Made by a program: the position numbers and the translations under genes. Below the pieces are notes generated by a model. It did not search any database and was not told the origin of the DNA. It worked only from the letters and a program-made list of their open reading frames with translations. A stretch of 61,484 nt of DNA from Rhodospirillales bacterium. GTDB lineage: Bacteria > Pseudomonadota > Alphaproteobacteria > Rhodospirillales > JAPHRK01. The DNA is taken from contig JAPHRK010000038.1 of assembly GCA_026196105.1 (NCBI GenBank), positions 1-61,484 of the forward strand. Direction: 5' to 3'. Numbering within the stretch: the stretch's first letter is position 1; every line of letters starts with the position of its first letter. Below, one piece after another: positions 26,615-34,968 of this stretch.

Positions 26615-27441
26615 TGCGTAAGTTCGTAATTTCCGCCGTTTTCGGTGCGGTTCTGGCTGCAAGTGCTGTTGTCGGATCGGCTTTTGCTGCTGGCGATGCC
26701 GTAAAAGTTGAAGGCCAAGATTGGAGCTTCAGTGGTGTGTTCGGCAAGTACGACAAAAAGCAACTGCAACGGGGCTTCCTTGTTTACAAAGATGTCTGTG
26801 CTGGTTGCCACGGCCTCCGTCAGGTCGCCTATCGCAACTTGTTAGAAATCGGTTTGACTGAAGAAGCTGTTAAAGAATATGCAGCAGAGTTTGAAGTTCC
26901 GGCTGGTCCTAACGACGATGGTGAAACCATTGTTGACGGTGAACTGTTGGTGCGTCCTGCCAAGTTGTCTGACAAAATGGTGCCACCTTTTGCTAATGAA
27001 CAAGCCGCACGTGTGAGTAATTCTGGGGCATTCCCACCTGATCTTAGCTTGATGACGAAGGCTCGTATGAATGGCCCTGACTACCTCTACGCTTTGTTGA
27101 CCAAATATGAAGAAGAAGTGCCCGAGGCATTTCTTAAAGAGTATAAAGAGAAACATGGCGAAGAGTTTGTCCTTCCTGAAGGCATGAGCTTCAACCATGT
27201 TTTCCCTGGTTATCAAATTGCAATGGCTCAGCCATTGTCTGAAGAGTCTGTGGAATATGAGGATGGCACGGAGCCGACCCTGGAAAACCACGCCAAAGAC
27301 GTCACGGCTTTTCTTAACTGGGCAGCTGAACCAGAGCTTGAAGCTCGTAAATCTATGGGTGTTAAAGTGATGATCTTCTTGCTTTTGCTCTCAGTTATGC
27401 TGTTTGCTCTCAAGAAACGCATCTGGTCTGACGTTCACTAA
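26614..27441 (+). CDS. petC: Ubiquinol-cytochrome c reductase, cytochrome c1 subunit
   Basis: Cytochrome c1 passes electrons from the Rieske centre to soluble cytochrome c. A Sec signal peptide covers residues 1-26 (ending GSAFAAGDA). The heme attachment motif CAGCH is at 62-66, the distal methionine lies in PGYQIAMAQPLS, and a C-terminal membrane helix (KVMIFLLLLSVMLFAL) with a basic tail anchors it. The 275-aa length is normal. It is the last gene of petABC and is followed by a strong terminator. Confidence 0.98.
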   Translation: MRKFVISAVFGAVLAASAVVGSAFAAGDAVKVEGQDWSFSGVFGKYDKKQLQRGFLVYKDVCAGCHGLRQVAYRNLLEIGLTEEAVKEYAAEFEVPAGPNDDGETIVDGELLVRPAKLSDKMVPPFANEQAARVSNSGAFPPDLSLMTKARMNGPDYLYALLTKYEEEVPEAFLKEYKEKHGEEFVLPEGMSFNHVFPGYQIAMAQPLSEESVEYEDGTEPTLENHAKDVTAFLNWAAEPELEARKSMGVKVMIFLLLLSVMLFALKKRIWSDVH

Positions 27442-27461
27442 GAACCAATAATATATTAGTG

Positions 27462-27497
27462 AAAAAGGGCCGTTGGTTTTCTAACGGCCCTTTTTTT
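27462..27497 (+). terminator. Strong rho-independent terminator of petABC
   Basis: GGGCCGTT (27467-27474) pairs with AACGGCCC (27483-27490) around an 8-base loop, with five A residues before and seven T residues after. It starts 20 bp after the petC stop codon. Confidence 0.92.
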
Positions 27498-27569
27498 ATT
27501 CTCTTGCGGAAATTCTTTCTCAGGTTTAGAGCCTTTCTAAGCTCTTGCGAAAATTAATTTGGAGTAGGC

Positions 27570-28748
27570 ATGGCAACGGCGACGGAGAAAAGGAATGTGG
27601 CGCTTTTGGCGATGAGTCAGGCGCTTTTCACAACGTCCCAAGCAACGCTTATTATTCTAAGCGGATTGGTTGGCCATGCCTTATCCATCAACAAAGCTTT
27701 AGCCACTTTACCTGTCAGTTCTGTTGTTCTTGCCGCTGCACTCACCACGATCCCTGCCTCGCTTTATATGCACAAGGTTGGGCGTCGTCGTGGGTTTTTG
27801 ACAGGGGCCGCCTTCGGAATTGTTGGTTCGCTGATTGCTGCCTATTCTATTTGGATAAGTTCTTTCTGGCTTTTTGTCTTCGGGACTTTCGTTATTGGGA
27901 TCAATGGTGGCTTTGCGCCTTTTTACCGTTTTGCTGCCGCCGATGCAGCGAGCGGAGCATTTAAAAGCAAGGCAATATCCTATGTCGTTTCTGGCGGTTT
28001 GGTTGCCGCCTTCATTGGCCCTCTGATGGTTCGCATGACCACAGACTTGTTTGAGCCAGTCATGTTCCTGGGGACTTATGTATCCTTAATTGGCGTGGCT
28101 CTTATTGCCATGGCTGTTTTGGCCTTTCTGCAAATTCCCCCTCTGTCTGAAGAAGAAAAAGCAACGAAGGGGCGGCCCCTTCTACAAATCATCAGACAAC
28201 CTGTTTTTATCGTTGCAGTAATTGGCGGTATGGTAGGGTATGGCATCATGAGCCTGATCATGACTGCAGCTCCCTTGGCAATTGTTGGCTGTGGCTATGG
28301 CGTTAATGAAGCCGCAACCGTAATTCAGTGGCATATCGTTGCCATGTTCGCGCCTGCTTTCTTCACCGGATCATTGATTTCTCGCTATGGTGTGTTGAAT
28401 ATTATGCTCGTGGGTATGATTTTATTGGCAGGTTGTGTCGCGGTAGCGCTCTCAGGCCTTGATGTGATGAACTTTACGGTTGCTTTGATAGCCCTGGGGT
28501 TGGGCTGGAACTTTAGTTTCGTTGGAGCTTCTACCCTGGTTACGGAGGCCTATGAGCCTTCGGAGCGTGCTAAAGTTCAAGCTATAAATGATTTCCTCGT
28601 TTTTGGTACTGTTGCCGTAGGATCTCTCGGTTCTGGTGCGTTGCTCCATTTCTCTGGCTGGGATATGGTACAATATGTTGCGTTACCTTTTATTATCTTA
28701 TCGTCTTTAGCCACCTTGGGTTTGGCAATTTCTAGGAAGCGAAAATGA
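27570..28748 (+). CDS. MFS transporter
   Basis: A 392-aa polytopic protein with about 12 membrane helices and the MFS loop between helices 2 and 3 (YMHKVGRRRGFLTGA). A central charged loop (LSEEEKATKGRP) separates the two six-helix halves. It resembles the drug/unknown-substrate group of bacterial MFS proteins; the substrate is not readable. GGAG lies six bases before the ATG at 27570. Its stop overlaps the start of the next small membrane gene, so the two are coupled. Confidence 0.88.
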   Translation: MATATEKRNVALLAMSQALFTTSQATLIILSGLVGHALSINKALATLPVSSVVLAAALTTIPASLYMHKVGRRRGFLTGAAFGIVGSLIAAYSIWISSFWLFVFGTFVIGINGGFAPFYRFAAADAASGAFKSKAISYVVSGGLVAAFIGPLMVRMTTDLFEPVMFLGTYVSLIGVALIAMAVLAFLQIPPLSEEEKATKGRPLLQIIRQPVFIVAVIGGMVGYGIMSLIMTAAPLAIVGCGYGVNEAATVIQWHIVAMFAPAFFTGSLISRYGVLNIMLVGMILLAGCVAVALSGLDVMNFTVALIALGLGWNFSFVGASTLVTEAYEPSERAKVQAINDFLVFGTVAVGSLGSGALLHFSGWDMVQYVALPFIILSSLATLGLAISRKRK

Positions 28749-29119
28749 ATACACTTTTCCTAACATCAGCCTTAATTGCTACATTTACCGTTGTGGGGCA
28801 TTGCACAATAGGGCGTAAACAATTCTTCCTTCCCATGGTCGAAGCCAACTTTGATCAAACGGCTAAAAGGGTTATGGGGATTGTCTGGCACATGTCGACA
28901 GTTGCTTTAGCCTTGCCCGCGATCACTCTGTTCTATGCAGCCCAATACGCAGATCGTATTTCAAACGGTTTAATTTTGTTTATTGTCGTTCAATATGCCC
29001 TCTGGACTGGAATTCATTTCTTCTTCACGGTGACATCAGGTGTCCCTGGTGCTCTCTATAAGTTCTTCCAATGGGCGTTGTGTGCAGCTATTGCCATCAC
29101 CGCTTATCTTGGAATGTAA
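28745..29119 (+). CDS. Small four-helix membrane protein of unknown function
   Basis: The 124-aa protein has four predicted membrane helices (about 1-18, 43-64, 73-93 and 104-122) with polar GRKQFFLPMVEANFDQTAKR between the first two. A histidine pair (VVGHCTIGRK, IVWHMST) is notable but not diagnostic. It overlaps the MFS gene by 4 bp (ATGA), so it is probably made with it. I do not recognise the family with confidence. Confidence 0.75.
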   Translation: MNTLFLTSALIATFTVVGHCTIGRKQFFLPMVEANFDQTAKRVMGIVWHMSTVALALPAITLFYAAQYADRISNGLILFIVVQYALWTGIHFFFTVTSGVPGALYKFFQWALCAAIAITAYLGM

Positions 29120-29159
29120 ACTAAAGAATTTGCTGAACTTTTTAAGATGTAGCTGAAGA

Positions 29160-29190
29160 GGTAATCGGTGTTTGTTCGCGATTGCCTTTT
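29160..29190 (+). terminator. Candidate terminator after the MFS/membrane-protein pair
   Basis: GGTAATCG (29160-29167) can pair with CGATTGCC (29179-29186) with one G-T wobble, followed by TTTT. It lies 40 bp past the stop of the small membrane protein and just before the convergent NTF2-like gene. Confidence 0.5.
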
Positions 29191-29191
29191 C

Positions 29192-29641
29192 CTACGTTAA
29201 TAAAATGCCAGGGTTTTCCAGTATCCCATCTGAGAGCAACTTTTGCATTAGCTCACCATCATAATATCGCTCTTCTACAACGTACCCCATTTCCCACTTC
29301 TGCCAGCTAAGTCCGTTAATTTGATACTCAGTATCGTCGGCTGTTTTGAAGCGTGAAAGATTTCTAAAGACGCAGATGTTTTGGCTTTCAACGATATTCA
29401 CATCGGTGATTCGGCCAATGATCGACACAGCAGAGGTAATATAAGGCTCTTGTTTCCTCCGTCCTTCTTTTGCATCAGAAGCAAAAAGATCGTTATTTGC
29501 AAACATCATAACGGCGGCGCTAAAATAACTGTCAAAAGCTTCTAAAGGTTTGCCATTCATAAGCATAGCGACTTGGCCTTCTACCCGATCTTTCAAGGAT
29601 TGATGAGGGGAGGGGGGTAAGTTATTTTTGTTTTCTTCCAA
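29192..29641 (-). CDS. NTF2/SnoaL-like protein
   Basis: A 149-aa soluble protein that fits the NTF2-like cone fold: an N-terminal helix (PLEAFDSYFSAAVMMFANND), then strands carrying ISIIGRIT-like and WQKWEMGYVVEERYYDG segments. Such proteins are small hydrolases, isomerases or binding proteins. No catalytic residues can be assigned. It stands alone on the minus strand, divergent from mtnP by 201 bp. The family call is from pattern only. Confidence 0.6.
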   Translation of the reverse strand: MEENKNNLPPSPHQSLKDRVEGQVAMLMNGKPLEAFDSYFSAAVMMFANNDLFASDAKEGRRKQEPYITSAVSIIGRITDVNIVESQNICVFRNLSRFKTADDTEYQINGLSWQKWEMGYVVEERYYDGELMQKLLSDGILENPGILLT

Positions 29642-29842
29642 GTTTAAAATCCTTCAGATACCATTTGCTGACAATCAAGCTAACAAACGTCTATCTCAAT
29701 CATCCGTCAACCTTATTATGTTTCGGCCTATTCAGGCCAATCTTTTGCTCTGACTATTTTACTGAAAACCGAACTGCTTCTTGAATCGTCAGGTCTAACC
29801 TGAGAAACTGCGACCCTAAATTTTAGACTTAAGGGGATTCTA
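29642..29842. other. Intergenic region between the NTF2-like gene and mtnP
   Basis: This 201-bp region must hold the promoters of two divergent genes. The only clear signal is the AAGGGG ribosome site before mtnP (about 29831-29836). I see no RNA structure or repeat. Confidence 0.4.
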
Positions 29843-30727
29843 ATGGGTGAAGGTGCAGTTAAGCCGATAATTGGTGTTATCGGCGGCAGTGGTGTTTATG
29901 AAATCGATGGGTTAGAGAATACCCGTTGGGAAAAGGTTGAATCCTCTTTTGGTAAGCCATCTGATGAGCTTTTCTTTGGGGAACTTAATGGTCAGCAACT
30001 CGTCTTCTTGCCGCGCCATGGTCGTGGGCATCGCATCCCTCCCTCAGAAGTGAATTACTGCGCTAACATTGATGCGTTAAAGCGTGTCGGTGTGACAGAA
30101 ATTCTCTCCATTTCCGCCTGCGGTTCTCTTAAAGAAGATTACCCTCCAGGAACTTTCGTGATCGCTGATCAGTTCATTGACCGGACGATTAATCGCAAGA
30201 AAAGCTTTTTTAGCAAGGGCCTTGTGGCCCACGTAGCCCTTGGTCACCCCGTTTGCTCCCGTTTGGGCGACGTCATTGAGGACGTTCTAAAAGCTCAAGG
30301 TGTCCCCCATTATCGTGGTGGAATCTACCTCGCTATGGAAGGACCACAGTTCTCTACCTTGGCAGAGTCAAATCTTTACCGCCAATGGAACTGTGACGTG
30401 ATCGGCATGACTAATATGCCCGAGGCAAAATTAGCTCGTGAAGCGGAAATTTGTTATGCCACCGTTGCCATGGTGACAGATTTTGATTGCTGGCACCCGG
30501 ATCACGACCATGTCACTGTCGATGCCATTATTGCCGTCCTTCTCGGCAATGCCGACAAAGGCCGTGCTTTGGTCAAAGCCGCTGCACCAAAACTTTCTGG
30601 TGAGCGTGACCTCTGCCCATGTGGATGCCAAACCGCTCTAGAATCAGCCCTTATCACCGCCCCTGAAGCCCGTGACCCAGAGCTGGTTAAAAAGCTGGAT
30701 GCGGTTGCAGGGCGTGTGTTAGGTTAA
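29843..30727 (+). CDS. mtnP: S-methyl-5'-thioadenosine phosphorylase
   Basis: MtnP cleaves methylthioadenosine to adenine and methylthioribose-1-phosphate. The 294-aa protein has IGVIGGSGVYEIDGL at the N terminus, the phosphate-binding LPRHGRGHRIPPSEVNY, the substrate loop YLAMEGPQFSTLAES and the C-terminal MVTDFDCWHPDHDHVTVD, all typical of MTA phosphorylase rather than purine nucleoside phosphorylase. AAGGGG precedes the ATG. The partner genes mtnA and the aldolase lie downstream on the same strand, separated by an oppositely oriented unknown gene. Confidence 0.95.
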   Translation: MGEGAVKPIIGVIGGSGVYEIDGLENTRWEKVESSFGKPSDELFFGELNGQQLVFLPRHGRGHRIPPSEVNYCANIDALKRVGVTEILSISACGSLKEDYPPGTFVIADQFIDRTINRKKSFFSKGLVAHVALGHPVCSRLGDVIEDVLKAQGVPHYRGGIYLAMEGPQFSTLAESNLYRQWNCDVIGMTNMPEAKLAREAEICYATVAMVTDFDCWHPDHDHVTVDAIIAVLLGNADKGRALVKAAAPKLSGERDLCPCGCQTALESALITAPEARDPELVKKLDAVAGRVLG

Positions 30728-30751
30728 AATTCTATAAAAAAATAATGGATA

Positions 30752-32068
30752 TTATGGACGGGGCTTTCGTGTGAACACGACGGCTCTGTCTGCACGTAAA
30801 CAATCAGAAATTATTGATGTTATTGTATCTGAGCTTGCCCTTCTGCTACCTATCAAACCATTCTTTAAAAAATCGTTGAAAGTTTTTTCAGAGAGATGTT
30901 TTCTCAGAACGTCTTGGCTTGCTTTAAGAGTTTGCCCGGTTTCTTTACATTCACGTGCATATGATGCCCAAAGGTCATATGAAAGATATTGACCTTGAAT
31001 CACGTTGTTTTCAAATGGAGCAAACTGAATAGATTTACAGAACTTAAAGAAGAACGGTGACGAAAAAGCTTTGAAATTACTATAGGTACTATTTAAGTTT
31101 CGACCGATTTCTTCTCTTTCAATTATAGCTAGCTCTCTAGTAAATTCCTTCATTTTGCGAATATCAGATTTATAATTTTTATCACTGTTTGGGTAGTAAA
31201 CAAACCGATTACTTTTTGTTTTGCTCATTCGTTTGTACTGAACAAGACAAAAACTCTCTATCTCTTCATTATAGAAAATTAGATCTACACCTAGAACTCT
31301 TTCAAGCTCATTCCGGTTTGCCATTGTAACTAATATTTCTCTGTTTCCATCTGAAAAAACATTTGTTTTGAAGTGATACTCATCAATAAGTGCGAATTTA
31401 TCGAAATACTTTTGATCATGAATAAGGATATCGTCCTCAGTTAAATGGATCTCATCAGGTACAAAAATTCCATCATTATAGGTTAATGATTCTTCATATT
31501 CATCAGGTTCCCATAAGTCCTCATATCCAATAGTTTTGAGGCCAAATGCTTTTGCAGCGCTTTGAAGTGCATCACGTTGTAATGCAAATAACCTTGCTTT
31601 ATCAGGGTGGTCATCAAAGCTTATTCCATTTGTAATCTGTATTAACTTGTTAAGCTTATGCTCAATCTCAGGGCGTAAAATTATTAGCCGGTCAATAGCA
31701 GCTTTTAGCACACCAGAACCAAGGCGAATTTTGTTTTGTTTTAGAATTTGACTTTTTGTTAGTTGCCCAACTTGGGTGTTTGGTAAAATATCATCAAGAT
31801 CTATTTGAGCGAACTGGGTAACCTGCTTTAGTTTGATTCGAACTGATTGGGTAGCTGTAGTTCCCGTTTTTACACCTAGAGCGAATGCATCCACTTTATT
31901 CCTGGCAAACCCTAGAAGATAAATACCTAATTTTTCAGGTTTGAGGTCAGGTAATGATGCATTTTCGGTAAAGTACTTTTTATAGAGAAGATTATCTTTT
32001 ATGCTTTTAACTCTTTCGGGTTCATCAAATTGAAAAAAAAAGCCATCTTGACTTGGAGTTTCAACCAT
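30752..32068 (-). CDS. Uncharacterised protein with PD-(D/E)XK nuclease-like motif
   Basis: The 438-aa protein matches no family that I know. Residues 254-279 read E-x-E, then G-V-D262-L-I, then V-Q277-Y-K279-R, which fits the E..D..(E/Q)xK pattern of Mrr-like PD-(D/E)XK nucleases. Before this is a helical region (about 100-180), and after it an Arg/Lys-rich helical part (290-420). The gene is clearly more AT-rich than its neighbours. It lies in reverse between mtnP and mtnA, genes that are normally adjacent, so it looks acquired. A single-gene defence nuclease is possible. No partner methylase or helicase is nearby. Function remains unassigned. Confidence 0.7.
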   Translation of the reverse strand: MVETPSQDGFFFQFDEPERVKSIKDNLLYKKYFTENASLPDLKPEKLGIYLLGFARNKVDAFALGVKTGTTATQSVRIKLKQVTQFAQIDLDDILPNTQVGQLTKSQILKQNKIRLGSGVLKAAIDRLIILRPEIEHKLNKLIQITNGISFDDHPDKARLFALQRDALQSAAKAFGLKTIGYEDLWEPDEYEESLTYNDGIFVPDEIHLTEDDILIHDQKYFDKFALIDEYHFKTNVFSDGNREILVTMANRNELERVLGVDLIFYNEEIESFCLVQYKRMSKTKSNRFVYYPNSDKNYKSDIRKMKEFTRELAIIEREEIGRNLNSTYSNFKAFSSPFFFKFCKSIQFAPFENNVIQGQYLSYDLWASYARECKETGQTLKASQDVLRKHLSEKTFNDFLKNGLIGSRRASSDTITSIISDCLRADRAVVFTRKPRP

Positions 32069-32117
32069 TGGAGTTTCCTAAGATGTTTTTTACCGTATAG
32101 GGAGGTATGGTAACAGT

Positions 32118-33218
32118 ATGAAAGTAGACGGTAAAGATTTTCGCACGATTTGGTTGGCGGGTGATGGCTGGGGTGTGGAGATTATTGACCAAACCAAACT
32201 GCCCCATGTTTTTGAAATTGTTCGTATGGAAACCCTCGACGATGCCGCCGTTGCCATTAAGGATATGTTGGTCCGAGGCGCGCCATTGATTGGAGCTACC
32301 GCAGCTTATGGGGTTTGTCTTTCTATTCGCAATGACCCAACCGATGCAGGCTTAGAGAATACCTATAAGGTTCTTCACGCTACCCGGCCTACGGCGATTA
32401 ATCTCAAGTGGGCTTTAGATGAAATGACTGCCTTGCTTAAACCTTTGCCAGAAGGGGAGCGGGTAGCTGCGGCTTATAAACGGGCGGCTGAGATTTGTGA
32501 TGATGATGTAGAGATTTGTTCCTCCATCGGGGATAACGGTCATAAGATCATTGCGGATATTTGGGAGAAAAAAGGCAAACAGGGTGTGGTCAATATTCTG
32601 ACCCATTGTAATGCTGGCTGGTTGGCGACTGTTGATTGGGGCACGGCTTTAGCGCCAATTTACAAGGCCCATAATGCAGGTATTCCTGTTCATGTCTGGG
32701 CTGATGAAACTCGCCCTCGTAACCAAGGGGCAAGCCTGACAGCTTGGGAATTGGGTAAGCATGGTGTTCCTCACCACATTATTGTTGATAATGCTGGGGG
32801 GCATTTGATGCAACATGGGCAGGTTGATCTGTGCATTGTCGGCACAGACCGTACTACGGCTGATGGGGATGTATGCAATAAGATTGGTACCTACCTCAAA
32901 GCTCTTGCGGCTCACGATAACAATGTTCCATTTTATGTTGGTCTGCCGTCGCCTACGGTTGATTGGACCGTTCATGATGGGGTTAAAGAAATTCCCATTG
33001 AAGAGCGCGGTCAGGAAGAGGTTACTGATATGACCGGGCGGACTGCTGATGGCTCTGTGGTAACCGTTACTATTTCCGCTGAAGGAAGCCCAGCTGGAAA
33101 CCCGGCATTCGATGTAACTCCTCGTCGCCTTGTGACAGGTTTAATTACTGAACGAGGTGTTTGTGAGGCCAGCCCAGAAGGTCTTGCTGGTTTATTCCCT
33201 GAGAAGGTAATCAAGTGA
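32118..33218 (+). CDS. mtnA: Methylthioribose-1-phosphate isomerase
   Basis: MtnA converts methylthioribose-1-phosphate to methylthioribulose-1-phosphate. The 366-aa protein shows the aldose-1-phosphate isomerase set: [29 protein letters not shown], the catalytic-cysteine loop [13 protein letters not shown], and [16 protein letters not shown] with its conserved aspartate. The eIF2B-like fold is shared with translation factor subunits, but the HCNAG and TADGDV motifs favour the isomerase. Its stop overlaps the GTG start of the aldolase gene. Confidence 0.95.
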   Translation: MKVDGKDFRTIWLAGDGWGVEIIDQTKLPHVFEIVRMETLDDAAVAIKDMLVRGAPLIGATAAYGVCLSIRNDPTDAGLENTYKVLHATRPTAINLKWALDEMTALLKPLPEGERVAAAYKRAAEICDDDVEICSSIGDNGHKIIADIWEKKGKQGVVNILTHCNAGWLATVDWGTALAPIYKAHNAGIPVHVWADETRPRNQGASLTAWELGKHGVPHHIIVDNAGGHLMQHGQVDLCIVGTDRTTADGDVCNKIGTYLKALAAHDNNVPFYVGLPSPTVDWTVHDGVKEIPIEERGQEEVTDMTGRTADGSVVTVTISAEGSPAGNPAFDVTPRRLVTGLITERGVCEASPEGLAGLFPEKVIK

Positions 33219-33988
33219 GCCGTCGTAAAGACTTCGAACCCTCAACTAACCGAGAGCGCCGGGCAGAAATTTTAAAAACGGCACTCAAGATGAATGAGGT
33301 TGGCCTTAATCAAGGTTCCGCTGGAAACGTCAGTTTACGTATTGGTGATTTCACCGAGAACAATGGCTTTATGGTTACCCCCTCGGGCATCCCTTACGAT
33401 GAATGTACGGTTGACGACATGGTGCCGATGACCATGGAAGGGCTGTGGTCTGGGAAGATGAAACCTTCTAGTGAATGGAAGTTTCACCGCGATATCTATA
33501 AGGACCGCCCAGACGTCAATGCCGTCATCCATACCCACTCTACCTTTGCCACAACAATTGCCTGTTTAGGCAAAGACATCCCTGCTTTTCATTACATGGT
33601 CGCTGTGGCTGGAGGGCGGAATATTCGTTGTGCACCGTACCACACATTCGGTTCTCAAGAGCTTTCTGATGCGACAGTGAAAGCCTTGCTTCGTCGTAAA
33701 GCTTGCTTGCTTGGCAACCATGGAATGATCGTCACTGGGCCAAACTTAAAGAAAGCCTTGGCTATGGCCGTTGAGGTTGAGGAGCTTTGCGAAATGTATT
33801 GGCGCACCCTGCAAGTTGGTGGCGGCAATATGATCGACGATGAAGAAATGGGCCGAGTTTTGGTTAAATTCCAAACCTACGGCCAATTTGCTCCTCCCAT
33901 GGAGAATGACGAAGACGAGTATCGGCCTAAGCTAGACCCTAGAAAGACACACAACCCTAAAGTGTCTCTTCCAAAGATGCGCCGTTAA
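33215..33988 (+). CDS. Class II aldolase, probably methylthioribulose-1-phosphate aldolase (Ald2-type)
   Basis: A 257-aa zinc aldolase of the fuculose-phosphate aldolase/adducin family. The catalytic acid is E87 (SSEWKFH), and the zinc ligands are H106 and H108 in HTHSTF and H169 in GNHGM. Directly coupled to mtnA (GTGA overlap), it fits the Rhodospirillum rubrum Ald2, which splits methylthioribulose-1-phosphate to dihydroxyacetone phosphate and 2-(methylthio)acetaldehyde. The dehydratase MtnB has the same fold and a similar gene place, so sequence alone leaves some doubt. No mtnC or mtnD is nearby, which favours the aldolase. Confidence 0.82.
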   Translation: MSRRKDFEPSTNRERRAEILKTALKMNEVGLNQGSAGNVSLRIGDFTENNGFMVTPSGIPYDECTVDDMVPMTMEGLWSGKMKPSSEWKFHRDIYKDRPDVNAVIHTHSTFATTIACLGKDIPAFHYMVAVAGGRNIRCAPYHTFGSQELSDATVKALLRRKACLLGNHGMIVTGPNLKKALAMAVEVEELCEMYWRTLQVGGGNMIDDEEMGRVLVKFQTYGQFAPPMENDEDEYRPKLDPRKTHNPKVSLPKMRR

Positions 33989-34110
33989 GGTTGTTCGAAT
34001 AGTTCAGTTTCTACTAAGTTGACGCTTTTAATTGCCATATCGTTCTGACTTGAGTAGTTTGAGTTGCAAATGAATCTGTTAGTTTTCTAAATGGAGTTTT
34101 AGGGGGAAGT

Positions 34111-34521
34111 ATGCGTCTTATTTTGGTTTTAGCGGTTACCTTGTTGATCTCTGGTTGTGTCAAATACCCTTTAATCGCAAGCTTTGAAGATATTGAAGAT
34201 CGTTATATCGGGGTCGTCAATTCTAACATGCTTTTTGGCGTAGCGACGGTAAATGCCATTAGCGAAACTGATGGTAATGAGTGTAATGGCAATACAAAGC
34301 TTACTGCAATGCCAGTTAATAGTTTTGGATGTGCCGGGCAAATTGGTGAAGTTGTGTTTGAATGTGGTGACGGAAGAAAAGCGGCTGGAGAATTTAAAGC
34401 TACATCATGCACTTCAGGTTATGGGCAAGGGATTGACAGCAATGGTAATAAATTCAATTTTTACTTCGGCGACAAAGCAAAAGAGTTAATTGATGGTGGC
34501 GGGAAGCCAGAAATTAAATAG
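34111..34521 (+). CDS. Small hypothetical lipoprotein, paralogue A
   Basis: The 136-aa product has a lipoprotein signal, LLISGC at the cysteine near residue 16, so it should be anchored in a membrane. The mature domain contains paired cysteines and the C-terminal signature DGRKA, then TSCTSGYGQGIDSNGNKFN and YFG. The next gene has the same signature, so the two are tandem paralogues. GGGGGAAG lies before the ATG. The composition is AT-rich. Function is unknown; disulfide-stabilised envelope domains are inferred. Confidence 0.75.
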   Translation: MRLILVLAVTLLISGCVKYPLIASFEDIEDRYIGVVNSNMLFGVATVNAISETDGNECNGNTKLTAMPVNSFGCAGQIGEVVFECGDGRKAAGEFKATSCTSGYGQGIDSNGNKFNFYFGDKAKELIDGGGKPEIK

Positions 34522-34554
34522 CCTAGTGATATGAAAAATGAGTCGTTTTGAACA

Positions 34555-34953
34555 ATGAAAAAAATATACCTTATATTCATTTTAATTCTACTTCCTGGCT
34601 GTGCTGCTGAGGTTTTCATTGTAAGTTATGAGGAAAGTGGAGAGCGTTTAGTTGGGACGATTTATGAGAGAATTGAAGTTATAAGTGAAAAGAATGGGGC
34701 GGTTTGTATTGGTGAGTATGAACCAACCACCCAACCAATTGGGGGAGTTGGGCTTTTCTCTTGTGAAGGTATTGGAGGAGTTATCAAATATACTTGTGAT
34801 GATGGTAGGAAAGCCATGTCTGAAACTATGTTTTCATCTTGTTCTTCTGGGTATGGAAGTGGAATAGATAGTAATGGTGATAAGTTTAATGTTTACTTTG
34901 GGCCAGATGTTAAAGCGGCTATAGCAAAACCATCAACAACGCAGGTTGAATGA
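34555..34953 (+). CDS. Small hypothetical lipoprotein, paralogue B
   Basis: The 132-aa product has a lipobox, LLPGC, and a mature part that repeats the architecture of the preceding gene. CEG and CDDGRKA precede SSCSSGYGSGIDSNGDKFN and YFG. The identities cluster in the C-terminal third, whereas the N-terminal halves differ, so the pair is an old tandem duplication. It starts 33 bp after paralogue A and is followed 15 bp later by a secreted protease gene. Function is unknown. Confidence 0.75.
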   Translation: MKKIYLIFILILLPGCAAEVFIVSYEESGERLVGTIYERIEVISEKNGAVCIGEYEPTTQPIGGVGLFSCEGIGGVIKYTCDDGRKAMSETMFSSCSSGYGSGIDSNGDKFNVYFGPDVKAAIAKPSTTQVE

Positions 34954-34968
34954 TTGGGTTAAAAAACG

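Noticed and set aside
27545-27964. Open frame overlapping the MFS gene at 27570 in another frame
   Set aside because: The product is rich in Cys and Trp as expected of a shadow frame; the MFS frame has clear membrane helices.
29843-30727. Purine nucleoside phosphorylase instead of MtnP
   Set aside because: The C-terminal DFDCWHPDHDHV segment and the linked mtnA and aldolase genes indicate methylthioadenosine phosphorylase.
30771-30992. Short plus-strand frame within the 438-aa gene region
   Set aside because: It is antisense to the end of the larger gene and has no ribosome site or recognisable protein; it was considered as an antitoxin and dropped.
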